64,000 nucleotides of DNA from Pseudomaricurvus albidus (GTDB taxonomy: Bacteria; Pseudomonadota; Gammaproteobacteria; Pseudomonadales; Cellvibrionaceae), in the NCBI RefSeq assembly GCF_018863235.1, contig NZ_JAHKRS010000006.1, positions 62,001 to 126,000 on the forward strand, in the 5' to 3' direction. A program made the position numbers and the translations under genes. The number at the start of each line of letters is the position of its first letter. The stretch's first letter is position 1. A model generated the notes under the pieces. The model did no database searches. It had not been told where the DNA came from and saw only the letters and a program-made list of their open reading frames with translations. Shown in pieces: positions 26,257 through 34,754 of this stretch.

Positions 26257-26313
26257 TTAGTGAGCTGTAGTGCTTTTAGTGAGCGGTAGTACTTTTAGTG
26301 ATCGGTAGTACTT
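26257..26313. repeat. Three 19-bp copies running into the higA stop codon
   Basis: TTAGTGAGCTGTAGTGCTT (26257), TTAGTGAGCGGTAGTACTT (26276) and TTAGTGATCGGTAGTACTT (26295) are tandem copies differing at one to three positions. Read on the minus strand, the 26295 copy encodes the last residues STTDH and the stop of higA, and the others lie downstream of it. Confidence 0.93.
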
Positions 26314-26729
26314 AAAAAAACGACGGGTGATACATTAAAACGGCTTGCCAGCGCATTGATGTGATCCAGAGTCAGATTACGCTTACCGCTCAAAATCATG
26401 GAAACCAAGCTCTTGCCACCAATCTCGTCCTTCAGGTCATCAGCTTTTAATTGGTGTTGATCCATAAGAGTCTTTAGCGCGGCGACACCATCACCCAGTG
26501 CGGCAATTCGAGCATTAAACTCTTGAAACTCATCAGCCTGATCCTCCCATCGCTCAATCGAAGCCGATAGGATTTCAATAAGAGGGCGGTAGGTGTCGTA
26601 TTCTTCAATCAGTTCATCCATTAACTCTAGGGCGCTCTGATACTCTTCCTCATTGTTGATATGCCCCAAAAACGAGGCATCAGAAAACAAGTCTTTTGCT
26701 TTAGTTTTCACTTGTTCAAAGTCGATCAT
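26295..26729 (-). CDS. higA: HigA-type antitoxin (helix-turn-helix)
   Basis: The protein has 144 residues. The N-terminal two thirds are acidic and helical (YQSALELMDELIEEYDTY), probably the toxin-neutralising part. The C-terminus is an XRE/Cro-type helix-turn-helix (DEIGGKSLVSMILSGKRNLT, then DHINALASRFNVSPVVFL). It follows higB with a one-base overlap. It is expected to bind the toxin and repress its own operon through the inverted repeat at 27052-27107. Its stop codon is part of a tandem repeat. Confidence 0.87.
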   Translation of the reverse strand: MIDFEQVKTKAKDLFSDASFLGHINNEEEYQSALELMDELIEEYDTYRPLIEILSASIERWEDQADEFQEFNARIAALGDGVAALKTLMDQHQLKADDLKDEIGGKSLVSMILSGKRNLTLDHINALASRFNVSPVVFLSTTDH

Positions 26730-27040
26730 TATTCAGCCTCCTTCGCGTACTTCTTGCAAAGCTTGTCATATTCACTGTGAGTCACGATATGCTTAACGTA
26801 CATTCGGTTATCGCGGAACTCGATAAAGGCGATCATTCGCAAGTTATTACCGCCAATATCCAGAACCCACCTTTTGTCTTTGTATTTAAAGTTGTCCAGG
26901 CTAGGCACAACCCTTCTCAAGTCATCCGGCGAGTTGAAACTGCTGTTTCTCAAGACCTTATACAGGGCATCTATAGCCCCAGAATCATTGGGGTAACGCT
27001 TAGCCGCATCGTTGAACGGCTTCCTTGATATTACGTGCAT
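26729..27040 (-). CDS. higB: HigB-type mRNA interferase toxin
   Basis: The protein has 103 residues, basic, of the HigB_toxin family (related to RelE). It starts MHVISRKPFNDAAKRYP and has the WVLDIGGNNLRMIAFIEF and KHIVTHSEYDKL strands typical of the family. Family knowledge: ribosome-dependent mRNA cleavage blocked by HigA. The toxin gene precedes the antitoxin gene, as is characteristic of HigBA. Their short overlap indicates translational coupling. The unit is the first pair after tRNA-Leu and probably part of the accessory region. Confidence 0.9.
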   Translation of the reverse strand: MHVISRKPFNDAAKRYPNDSGAIDALYKVLRNSSFNSPDDLRRVVPSLDNFKYKDKRWVLDIGGNNLRMIAFIEFRDNRMYVKHIVTHSEYDKLCKKYAKEAE

Positions 27041-27051
27041 TTAACTTCCTT

Positions 27052-27107
27052 GAGTTCACAATATGTAGACTATAGGGGATTGGGCTTTGTTTACAAGTTG
27101 TGAACTC
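27052..27107 (-). promoter_or_regulatory. higBA promoter bracketed by a perfect inverted repeat
   Basis: GAGTTCACAA at 27052-27061 and TTGTGAACTC at 27098-27107 form a perfect 10-bp inverted repeat. Between them, on the minus strand, lies TTGTAA, 16 bp, TATAGT, so transcription would start at about the inner arm. A repressor bound to both arms would cover the whole promoter, which is what antitoxin autoregulation needs. Confidence 0.65.
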
Positions 27108-27161
27108 TTGGGTTTGCAGGGTTTACTGTAAAGGTGTTCTCCAAGCCATTGCCCTCCCAAA

Positions 27162-27376
27162 CCCGCTCACCCTAAGTCTGTCGAAGGGTCTGCAATACAC
27201 ACAATCCCAGCCACTCAAGGAAGAGTCATGCCCGCAGGCATCCGCTTTGCTTCATTCAATCTCTACAATTCCACCAAACCCGCTCGCCCTGAGCTTGTCG
27301 AAGGGCCGCGCCACCAGACTCCGCTCGCCCTGAGCCTGTCGAAGGGCCATACCACCAAACCCAATTGCCCTGAATA
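27162..27376 (-). repeat. Left array of palindromic repeats
   Basis: Copies of CGCCCTGAGCCTGTCGAAGG and variants occur at 27162-27190, 27279-27307 and 27321-27348, with a worn copy at 27360-27376. The last two full copies are 42 bp apart. All lie in the orientation opposite to the main right-hand array beyond the restriction operon. The ~120 bp between the first two copies shows no gene. Confidence 0.9.
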
Positions 27377-27495
27377 CTCGGCTAGTCTTAGTATCGAGGT
27401 CTGAAGGAGTCCCATAGAACCGCAGATTTCATGCTATAGTACGGCAACTGAAAACAGAACGATTTATGCGACAGTGAGTATAGGATCAAGCCCTA

Positions 27496-29931
27496 ATGGA
27501 TAAGGCGAAACTCTCCGAAACGGATATCATCACCAAATTCATTCTACCCGCCGTAGAGAGCGTCGGGTGGGACAAGATGGCGCAAATCCGCCAAGAGGTT
27601 AAGCTGCGCGACGGCAAGGTGATTGTGCGTGGTCAGATGGGTATGCGCAAAACCGTCAAAGCCGCCGATATTGTTCTATACCACAAGCCCAATCTGCCTC
27701 TGGCGGTGATTGAAGCCAAGGCCAATAAGCACGAGATGGGCAAGGGCATGCAGCAGGGGCTGGATTACGCCCGTCTGCTCGACGTACCCTTTGTATTTGC
27801 CAGCAATGGCGATGGCTTTATCTTCCACGATAAAACCAACCCTGCCGCGCTTGAGACCGAAATCAGCTTGCATGACTTCCCAAGTCCCGAGACCCTGTGG
27901 CAAAAGTTCTGCGCCTACAAAGGCTATACCGACGCTCAGCTACCCATAATTCAGCAGCCTTACTATAACGACGGCAGCGGCAAAAGCCCGCGCTACTACC
28001 AGCTTCAGGCCATCAACAAAACCATTGAGGCGGTCAGCAGCGGGCAAGACCGTGTACTGCTGGTTATGGCCACCGGCACCGGTAAAACCTACACCGCCTT
28101 TCAAATTATCTGGCGACTGTGGAAGGCTCGGCAGAAAAAGCGCATTTTGTTCCTGGCAGACCGCAACGTGTTGGTGGATCAAACCCGCATAAACGACTTT
28201 CAGCCCTTTGGCGAAGCCATGACTAAGGTCACCAAGCGCACGGTTGATCCGGCCTACGAAATTCATTTGGCCCTATATCAAGCGCTTACTGGCCCTGAAG
28301 AACACCAAAAAGCCTATAAGCAAGTCGACCCGGACTTTTTCGATTTAATCGTGATAGACGAGTGCCACCGTGGCTCCGCTGCCGAAGACAGCGCCTGGCG
28401 TGAAATTTTGGAATACTTCAGCGGTGCCACCCAGATCGGCTTAACCGCTACCCCCAAAGAAACCGAAGAGGTGTCCAATACCGATTACTTTGGCGATCCG
28501 GTGTACACCTACTCGCTCAAAGAGGGCATTGAGGACGGCTTCCTTGCCCCCTACAAAGTCGTGCGTGTGGATATCGACATCGACGTAGAGGGTTGGCGCC
28601 CCACCAAAGGCCAAACCGACAAACAGGGTGAGGTGATTAAAGACCGTATCTACAACCAAAAAGATTTTGATCGGGTGATGGTGATCGATGAACGCACCCA
28701 ACTGGTAGCCGAAACCATCACCAACTACCTCAAGCGCACCGACCCCATGGCCAAAACCATTGTCTTTTGTAACGACATTGATCACGCCGAACGTATGCGT
28801 CGGGCTCTGGTTAACCTCAATCCTGAGCAAGTCGCCAAAGACGACAAATACGTGATGAAAATCACCGGCGACGACGCCATCGGCAAGGCCCAGCTGGATA
28901 ACTTTATTAACCCTAAAAAAGCCTACCCGGTTATTGCCACCACTTCCGAGTTGATGACCACCGGGGTCGATGCCAAAACCTGCAAGCTGGTGGTACTGGA
29001 TCAAAACATTCAGTCCATGACCAAGTTTAAGCAAATTATCGGTCGTGGCACCCGCATTGACGATCGCTACAACAAACTCTGGTTTACCATTCTGGACTTT
29101 AAAAAAGCCACCGAGCTGTTTGCCGATGAACGCTTTGACGGCATCCCTGAAAAAATCATCAAGCTCAAACCAGACGTGATTAACGACCCGGATTCCGACG
29201 AGTTGGAAGACGCGATTAACGACCCCACCAATCAGAATGAAGATGGGGCAGAAGGTGACAACACCAACGAAATCAACGATGCAGACCCGCCGAATTACGG
29301 TGATGATACGCCGTTTGGCACCGGCCCCATGGAGGGCGAGGTCGGCAGTGAATACATTAAATACCACGTGTCCGGTGTAATCGTGAAAAAACTGGACGAG
29401 CGCGTGCAGTATTACGATGCTGACGGCAAGCTGGTGACAGAATCTTTTAAAGACTACACCCGCAAGGCCGTGCAGCAGCAATTTGCCTCGCTGGATGAAT
29501 TTATCAACAAGTGGAACGAAGCTGACCGCAAGCAAGCCGTTATGGATGAGCTGGCAGAGCAGGGCGTCATCTGGGAGGCCCTGCGTGAGGACGTAGGCCG
29601 CGACCTGGATGCCTTCGACCTGATCTGTCACGTTGCCTTTGATCAGCCGCCGCTGACGAGAAAAGAGCGTGCCGACAATGTCAAAAAGCGCAATTACTTT
29701 GGCAAGTATTCCGGCACGGCTCGCGCTGTGCTGGAAGCCCTTTTGGATAAATACGCCGATGCCGGTATACCCGAAATCGAAAGCATGAACGTACTTAAAG
29801 TGCAGCCCATCAGCCAATATGGCTCGCCGCTAGAGATTGTAAAGCAGGGCTTTGGCGGCAAACCCAAATACCAACAGGCCATCGCGGATCTGGAGCGCCA
29901 GCTCTATCAGGAATCCCATCAAACGGCTTAA
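27496..29931 (+). CDS. hsdR: Type I restriction enzyme, R subunit
   Basis: The protein has 811 residues, the length of the EcoEI/EcoAI (type IB) R subunit rather than the ~1000-1170 residues of other type I families. The N-terminal nuclease has [20 protein letters not shown] with the PD-ExK lysine. A superfamily 2 helicase motor follows: [46 protein letters not shown] and IIGRGTRID. The C-terminus is helical and likely contacts HsdM/HsdS. It translocates DNA and cuts unmethylated targets. No frameshift is visible, so the enzyme appears functional. Confidence 0.95.
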   Translation: MDKAKLSETDIITKFILPAVESVGWDKMAQIRQEVKLRDGKVIVRGQMGMRKTVKAADIVLYHKPNLPLAVIEAKANKHEMGKGMQQGLDYARLLDVPFVFASNGDGFIFHDKTNPAALETEISLHDFPSPETLWQKFCAYKGYTDAQLPIIQQPYYNDGSGKSPRYYQLQAINKTIEAVSSGQDRVLLVMATGTGKTYTAFQIIWRLWKARQKKRILFLADRNVLVDQTRINDFQPFGEAMTKVTKRTVDPAYEIHLALYQALTGPEEHQKAYKQVDPDFFDLIVIDECHRGSAAEDSAWREILEYFSGATQIGLTATPKETEEVSNTDYFGDPVYTYSLKEGIEDGFLAPYKVVRVDIDIDVEGWRPTKGQTDKQGEVIKDRIYNQKDFDRVMVIDERTQLVAETITNYLKRTDPMAKTIVFCNDIDHAERMRRALVNLNPEQVAKDDKYVMKITGDDAIGKAQLDNFINPKKAYPVIATTSELMTTGVDAKTCKLVVLDQNIQSMTKFKQIIGRGTRIDDRYNKLWFTILDFKKATELFADERFDGIPEKIIKLKPDVINDPDSDELEDAINDPTNQNEDGAEGDNTNEINDADPPNYGDDTPFGTGPMEGEVGSEYIKYHVSGVIVKKLDERVQYYDADGKLVTESFKDYTRKAVQQQFASLDEFINKWNEADRKQAVMDELAEQGVIWEALREDVGRDLDAFDLICHVAFDQPPLTRKERADNVKKRNYFGKYSGTARAVLEALLDKYADAGIPEIESMNVLKVQPISQYGSPLEIVKQGFGGKPKYQQAIADLERQLYQESHQTA

Positions 29932-29994
29932 CCTTCTACGCAGTATTGCCGCAATCACCAATGGGTGTTTGTGGCCTTTGAATCAGAGAAACCT

Positions 29995-31452
29995 ATGTCC
30001 ATCAGTACCGTAATCAAATCCATTCAAGACATTATGCGCAAAGACGCCGGCGTCGACGGCGACGCCCAGCGCCTGGGCCAGCTCAGCTGGCTATTGTTTC
30101 TTAAAATATTCGATGCGCAAGAAGAACAGCTAGAGCTAGAGCAAGACGACTACCGCGAACCCATCCCCACTAAATATCTTTGGCGTGAATGGGCTGCCGA
30201 CGAGCAGGGCATTACCGGTGACGAGCTTTTGGAATTCGTTAACGACGATTTATTCCCAACGCTCAAAAACTACGAAGCCAATATTCAAACCAACCCGCGT
30301 GGCTTTATCGTGCGCGAGGCCTTTAGCGATGCCTACAACTACATGAAAAATGGCACACTCTTGCGTCAGGTTGTTAACAAGCTGAACGAAGTCGACTTTA
30401 CCAACTCCAACGAGCGCCACCTGTTTGGCGATATTTACGAGCAAATCCTTAAAGACTTGCAAAGCGCCGGTAACGCCGGTGAGTTCTATACTCCCCGTGC
30501 CGTCACCCGCTTTATTGTCGAGATGGTCGACCCGCAACTGGGCGAGGCAGTGTTTGACCCAGCCTGCGGCACAGGCGGCTTTTTGGCCTGCGCCACGGAC
30601 CATATTCGCACCCACTACCAAAAAACCACGCAGGATTACCAAACCCTGCAAGGCCAAATCGCCGGGGTGGAGAAAAAGCAACTGCCGCATTTGCTGTGCA
30701 CCACCAATATGTTGCTGCACGGCATCGAGGTGCCGTCCAATATTCGCCACGCCAATACGCTCAATCAGCCACTGTCCAACTGGGACGCCGATAAAGATGT
30801 GGTGATCACCAACCCGCCCTTCGGCGGCATGGAAGAAGACGGTATCGAGAAAAACTTCCCCGCCGAGATGCAAACCCGCGAAACGGCGGATTTGTTTCTG
30901 CAACTGATTATCGAAGTATTAAAAGAGGGCGGTCGCGCCGCCGTGGTACTGCCTGACGGTACCCTGTTTGGCGAGGGGGTCAAAACCAAAATCAAAGAGC
31001 AACTGCTGAAAGAGTGCAATCTGCATACTGTGGTGCGCCTGCCTAACTCGGTATTTGCCCCCTATACCAGCATTAAAACCAATATCCTGTTTTTTGATAA
31101 AGGCACGCCTACCGAACACGTTTGGTACTACGAAGTCCCTCTGCCCGAAGGTGTAAAAGCGTTTAATAAAACCAAACCCATGCAGTTAAAGCACTTTGAT
31201 GATTGTCGTGCTTGGTGGGGCAAACGCGAAAACGGCTTTAAAACCCGCGAGGAAAACCGCTGGGCCTGGAAGGTTAGTATTGATGAAATCAAACAGCGCA
31301 ATTACAACCTCGATATTAAAAATCCGCACGTCGAAGAACAGGTGATTCACGACCCCGATGAGCTACTGGCCCAATATGCTGAGCAGCAACAGGACATACA
31401 AGACTTGCGCGATCAGCTAAAAACCATTCTCGGCGAAGCTTTATCTCACTAA
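29995..31452 (+). CDS. hsdM: Type I restriction-modification DNA methyltransferase, M subunit
   Basis: The protein has 485 residues from ATG at 29995; a GTG at 29965 would add ten. The N-terminal helical domain (IMRKDAGVDGDAQRLGQLSWLLFLKIFD) is the HsdM N-domain. The adenine methyltransferase core has AdoMet motif FDPACGTGGFL and catalytic NPPF. The length fits type IB. It is 63 bp downstream of hsdR and makes N6-methyladenine in the target chosen by HsdS. Confidence 0.95.
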   Translation: MSISTVIKSIQDIMRKDAGVDGDAQRLGQLSWLLFLKIFDAQEEQLELEQDDYREPIPTKYLWREWAADEQGITGDELLEFVNDDLFPTLKNYEANIQTNPRGFIVREAFSDAYNYMKNGTLLRQVVNKLNEVDFTNSNERHLFGDIYEQILKDLQSAGNAGEFYTPRAVTRFIVEMVDPQLGEAVFDPACGTGGFLACATDHIRTHYQKTTQDYQTLQGQIAGVEKKQLPHLLCTTNMLLHGIEVPSNIRHANTLNQPLSNWDADKDVVITNPPFGGMEEDGIEKNFPAEMQTRETADLFLQLIIEVLKEGGRAAVVLPDGTLFGEGVKTKIKEQLLKECNLHTVVRLPNSVFAPYTSIKTNILFFDKGTPTEHVWYYEVPLPEGVKAFNKTKPMQLKHFDDCRAWWGKRENGFKTREENRWAWKVSIDEIKQRNYNLDIKNPHVEEQVIHDPDELLAQYAEQQQDIQDLRDQLKTILGEALSH

Positions 31453-31457
31453 GCCCA

Positions 31458-31492
31458 CGTCATTGCGAGGAGCGTCAGCGACGCGGCAATCT
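31458..31492. repeat. Second palindromic repeat family in the hsdM-hsdS junction
   Basis: The sequence begins CGTCATTGCGAGGAGCG and ends CGCGGCAATCT, with ATTGC and GCAAT at the ends of an imperfect palindrome. It matches the well-known ATTGCGAGnnGCG dispersed repeat style found in many bacterial genomes. It fills nearly the whole spacer and leaves hsdS without an evident ribosome site. Confidence 0.75.
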
Positions 31493-31496
31493 ATCT

Positions 31497-33107
31497 ATGA
31501 AAAACACAGAACATGTCATTACAGAGCATCTGGATCTTTGGAGCAGTGCCATCACAGCCAAAAATACCACTGGTCGAGGCAGTAATAAGAAAATAGAGCT
31601 GTATGGGGTTAAAAAACTGCGTGAGCTGATTTTGGAGTTGGCTTCAGAAGGAAGGCTAGTTAAAAGGACATCTAGTGCTCAATGTAAGAAGAGCTTAAGT
31701 GATGTCGTAGAGTTAGTTATGGGGCAGGCTCCACCGGGTTCGGAGTGTAACAAGAATGGAATCGGAACCATCTTTGTAAAAACTGGTGAGTTCGGTGACC
31801 TATATCCAAAAGTCGAAGAGTGGACAACAAAACCCTTAAAGCTGGCGCGTCGCGGTGATGTATTGATTTGTGTGGTCGGTGCAACAATTGGAAAGTTAAA
31901 CTTAGCAATTGATTGCGCTATTGGTCGGAGTGTTGCTGCAATCCGCCCTAGCAGTATTATAAATACTGAATTTCTTTATTATTCGCTAATGCCTTTTACT
32001 ATGCGAGTCAGAGAAAAAAGTAAAGGCTCTGCGCAGGGGGTGATAGGGAAGTCGGTTTTAAATGCCGTTGTGATTCGAGTGCCTGATATTGAGGAGCAAA
32101 TTGCGATCGTCAATGAGGTGGGGAGACTAATGGCCCTCTGCGACCAGCTGGAAACTCAAACCGAGCAGAGCCTGGACGCCCACGCCACCCTGGCCGACAC
32201 CCTGCTGGATGCACTCACCCAGGCCCAAAGCCACACCGAGCTAATGGAAAACTGGGCAAGGTTAGAGCAAAACTGGGACATTCTCTTCCCCAGCACCATC
32301 GCCGGCATCCGTGCCATTGATAAACTTAAACAAACCATCTTGCAGCTGGCTGTTATGGGTAAGCTCGTCAAGCGAGACCCCGCTGACGAGCCTGCTAGCG
32401 AACTGCTTAAGCGTATTGCCGCTGAGAAGGAGCAGTTGGTTAAAGAGAAGAAAATCAAAAAGCAAAAGCCGCTGCCGCTGATTTCTGAGGAAGAAAAGCC
32501 GTTTGAACTGCCGGAGGGATGGGAGTGGACTCGACTTGGCGATTTTGCATACGTTTTCTCAGGTAATTCTTTTAAAAGCCAAGATTTCAATGAGCAATCG
32601 GGTGTGCGAGTCATCAAAATAACGAATGCTGGCGTTGGTAAATTAATAGAAACTGAAGACTTTTTACCGAGCGAGTTCTCAACTGAGTACCCGAACTACG
32701 TGGTTCGTAGAGACGACTTAATCCTAGCTCTAACTCGACCGTATATTTCAACTGGCCTCAAGGTGAGTTCTTGTCCGGCTTCTTATGATGGAGCATTGCT
32801 TAATCAGCGAGTAGCTGCCATTAGAGCATTTACAGAAACAGAGTTTCTTTACTCTTACATGCAAAGCGATTTTGTTTTGGGTCTTTATCAGCGTAGGTTT
32901 GGCGGTTCAGGTTTGCAGCCAAATTTGAAAGTAGGCGATGTGACAGATTTGGTTATTCCTGTGCCTCCACTCGAAGAACAAAAACGCATAGTCGCCAAAG
33001 TCGAAAAGCTCACCACCCTCTGCGACCAACTCAAACAACGCCTACAAACCGCCCAGCAAACTCAGCAACACTTTACCGATGCGGTGGTGGCGGGGGCCTT
33101 AGCATAA
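31497..33107 (+). CDS. hsdS: Type I restriction-modification specificity subunit
   Basis: The protein has 536 residues with the expected duplicated plan. A target-recognition domain lies at ~60-215. A conserved helical spacer starts IEEQIAIVNEVGRLMALCDQ, with AIDKLKQTILQLAVMGKLVKR, then a KEKKIKKQKPLPL linker. A second recognition domain covers ~345-490, and a closing helix (LEEQKRIVAKVEKLTTLCDQ) mirrors the first. The recognition domains look more AT-rich than the conserved helices, as expected if they are exchanged by recombination. The bipartite target sequence cannot be predicted here. Confidence 0.93.
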   Translation: MKNTEHVITEHLDLWSSAITAKNTTGRGSNKKIELYGVKKLRELILELASEGRLVKRTSSAQCKKSLSDVVELVMGQAPPGSECNKNGIGTIFVKTGEFGDLYPKVEEWTTKPLKLARRGDVLICVVGATIGKLNLAIDCAIGRSVAAIRPSSIINTEFLYYSLMPFTMRVREKSKGSAQGVIGKSVLNAVVIRVPDIEEQIAIVNEVGRLMALCDQLETQTEQSLDAHATLADTLLDALTQAQSHTELMENWARLEQNWDILFPSTIAGIRAIDKLKQTILQLAVMGKLVKRDPADEPASELLKRIAAEKEQLVKEKKIKKQKPLPLISEEEKPFELPEGWEWTRLGDFAYVFSGNSFKSQDFNEQSGVRVIKITNAGVGKLIETEDFLPSEFSTEYPNYVVRRDDLILALTRPYISTGLKVSSCPASYDGALLNQRVAAIRAFTETEFLYSYMQSDFVLGLYQRRFGGSGLQPNLKVGDVTDLVIPVPPLEEQKRIVAKVEKLTTLCDQLKQRLQTAQQTQQHFTDAVVAGALA

Positions 33108-33764
33108 GTGAAAGTAACTACATTTCGATTGGAAAACCCTGCTTTTCAGGAGGTGGGTAGACCTCCGTTCATTACCACTGAGGCCGTTTTTAGTGTTCCT
33201 GTTTTGCCAGCCTATGCACAGCATTACACCTCTTTGGAAATGGATAATAGCCGTCACGTTGATGTTGGGTATGTAAAGCCGGTTTATCAGCTGCAAGGTA
33301 GCAATGTGATTGTCGCTAGCCATGTTTACGATCATATACAAAAGCCGTCCGGTACGCTGACTGTCTACCATGCTGGTATTAGAGACTACCGCTTATTGTT
33401 CCCACATATAGATAATTTAGAACTGGTGGCTCGTCTGGCTGACTTTGCAGAAGAGGCCGATAAAGCTTTTGAAAGCCAGGCGTGGTTTTCTTATGTGGTG
33501 ATGGCAGGTGCTGTTGTTGAAGGCCTCCTTTGGTATCACTTTAAAAAGCCCAACTTCAATTGGATGATAAATCTTGCACGAAAAAATGAACTCCTGAGTG
33601 CTTCTGAGGTAGACCTCGTCAACGAAGTTCGTGAAGCCCGCAATTTAATTCACGCAGAGAAATTCCAAACGGTAATTCCGGGTCGTCAGTTGGCGCTGGA
33701 TATAAGCGTGACTTACGACAGGTTGATCAAGTTTAAATGCCCTCAAACTGAATATAGTGGGTAA
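33108..33764 (+). CDS. Unrecognised protein coupled to hsdS, with HEPN-like C-terminal motif
   Basis: The protein has 218 residues. The GTG start directly follows the hsdS stop (TAAGTG), so translation is probably coupled. The N-terminal ~85 residues look beta-rich (VIVASHVYDHIQKPSGTLTV) and match nothing I recognise. Residues ~105-195 are helical: FEEADKAFES-like helix, SYVVMAGAVVEGLLWYHF, then EVDLVNEVREARNLIHAEKF. RNLIH with the preceding R fits the Rx4-6H motif of HEPN ribonucleases and of related non-catalytic HEPN folds. A role in defence alongside the type I system is inference. Confidence 0.7.
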   Translation: MKVTTFRLENPAFQEVGRPPFITTEAVFSVPVLPAYAQHYTSLEMDNSRHVDVGYVKPVYQLQGSNVIVASHVYDHIQKPSGTLTVYHAGIRDYRLLFPHIDNLELVARLADFAEEADKAFESQAWFSYVVMAGAVVEGLLWYHFKKPNFNWMINLARKNELLSASEVDLVNEVREARNLIHAEKFQTVIPGRQLALDISVTYDRLIKFKCPQTEYSG

Positions 33765-33898
33765 GTCTAAGTTTACTCTTAATCTCGAATAACGAATGGG
33801 ACTCAGATATATGTCTTGATTGCTATCCAGCCATACTTACTATATGTGGTTTAAGTCTTAAGTTGTGAGTCTGCCTGTATTCAGGGTTTGGCGGTAAG

Positions 33899-34097
33899 GC
33901 CCTTCGACAGGCTCAAGGCGAGCGGGGTTTGGTGGTATAGCCCTTCGACAGGCTCAGGGCGAACGGGTTTGGGTGGTATGACCCTTCGATCCTTCGTCGG
34001 GCTCAGGACAGGGCGAGCGGGGTTGGGTGGTATGGCCCTTCGACAGGCTCAGGGCGAACGAGTTTGGGGGTAAGTCTCTTCAACGGAGGGCGAACGG
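33899..34097 (+). repeat. Right array of ~41-bp units with palindromic core
   Basis: Cores reading CCCTTCGACAGGCTCAGGGC with flanking GAACGG or GAGCGG occur at 33899, 33940, 33981 (with an internal ~13-bp expansion), 34034 and, worn, at 34076. Apart from the expansion the step is 41-42 bp, because a conserved linker GGTTTGGTGGTAT separates the cores. GCCCT and AGGGC inside each core can pair. The same linker, inverted, is present in the left array. Confidence 0.9.
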
Positions 34098-34167
34098 GTA
34101 CGGTGGTTGGCCTTTGATCTTTTGATGAGCACAGATTTTAGGCTAAATAATTCCGAACGTTCTACCA

Positions 34168-34473
34168 TTACCGTTCGCCCTGAGCCTGTCGAAGGGCATT
34201 CTCCGCAAGTCGGGATACTGCCTCCCAATCGCCACGTATCATGGCCTCCTTTTTCTTTCTGCTCCAGCCTTTGATTTGTTGTTCGGCCGCAAGTGCTTCT
34301 TCCCGTGTTGTAAAAGACTGGCTGAATACCAGTTCGACGGGTAGTCGCCTCGCCGTATAGCAGGTTGGGAATTGTCTGGTGTGATGTTGGTTCAACCTTT
34401 GTTCGAGGTTGTCTGTGTGTCCGGTGTAGTAACTGTTGTCACTGCATTTAAGGATGTATAGCCAGAAATTCAT
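34168..34473 (-). CDS. Small GIY-YIG nuclease embedded in the repeat field
   Basis: The protein has 101 residues: a single GIY-YIG domain (LYILKCSDNSYYTGHTDNLE, then the catalytic-helix arginine in QRLNQHH), followed by EEALAAEQQIKGWSRKKKEAM, typical of the YhbQ/COG2827-like group. AAGGATAGAG precedes the ATG. The last residues ALRQAQGER and the stop are encoded by a copy of the palindromic repeat (34171-34197), so the original protein probably ended near residue 91. Recently some members of this group have been reported as site-specific single-stranded DNA nucleases acting at genomic repeats (from memory). That makes the surrounding repeats candidate targets. Confidence 0.88.
   Translation of the reverse strand: MNFWLYILKCSDNSYYTGHTDNLEQRLNQHHTRQFPTCYTARRLPVELVFSQSFTTREEALAAEQQIKGWSRKKKEAMIRGDWEAVSRLAENALRQAQGER
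34171..34197 (-). repeat. Palindromic repeat copy forming the 3' end of the GIY-YIG gene
   Basis: CCGTTCGCCCTGAGCCTGTC followed by GAAGGGC, a near-consensus copy. It lies in opposite orientation to the array at 33899-34097 and is translated as the nuclease C-terminus. Confidence 0.93.
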
Positions 34474-34544
34474 ACTCTATCCTTAGAGAATTTGGTCCTT
34501 TGTATTGAACACCTTTTAGTTTGGTGTTCAGGGGTTGGTAGTAT

Positions 34545-34754
34545 GGCCCTTCGACAGGCTCAGGGCGAGCGGGATTTGTGGGTATGGTGTGGCCCTTCGA
34601 ACCTTTGGCGAGCTCAGTGCTGGGCTGGCGGGATTTTGTTGAAACCGTTCACCCTGAGTCCTGAGCTCGTCGAAGAATCGAAGGGTTGGTGGGGACAGGC
34701 TGATCTTGATGAAGGTGTGGTGGTACGGCCCTTCGACAGGCTCAGGGCGAACGG
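34545..34754. repeat. Further palindromic repeats upstream of the GIY-YIG gene
   Basis: Near-consensus copies lie at 34545-34572 and 34727-34754 in plus orientation. Two expanded variants lie at 34591-34631 (plus) and 34645-34685 (inverted). The 34474-34784 gap contains nothing else recognisable. Open frames here encode only repeat-derived peptides. Confidence 0.88.

Noticed and set aside
26042-26260. Open frame starting MVELVDTGDLKSP
   Set aside because: It is the tRNA-Leu gene read as protein, a common annotation artefact.
27100-27333. Plus-strand open frame upstream of hsdR
   Set aside because: Its peptide (SLSKG motifs) is only translated palindromic repeats.
28441-29817. 458-codon minus-strand open frame opposite hsdR
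   Set aside because: It is a mirror frame of a conserved helicase; no motifs or ribosome site.
33899-34097. Regularly spaced palindromic repeats resembling a CRISPR array
   Set aside because: The sequences between the palindromes are themselves conserved copies of one linker, not unique spacers. No cas genes are present and the same unit occurs in both orientations elsewhere.
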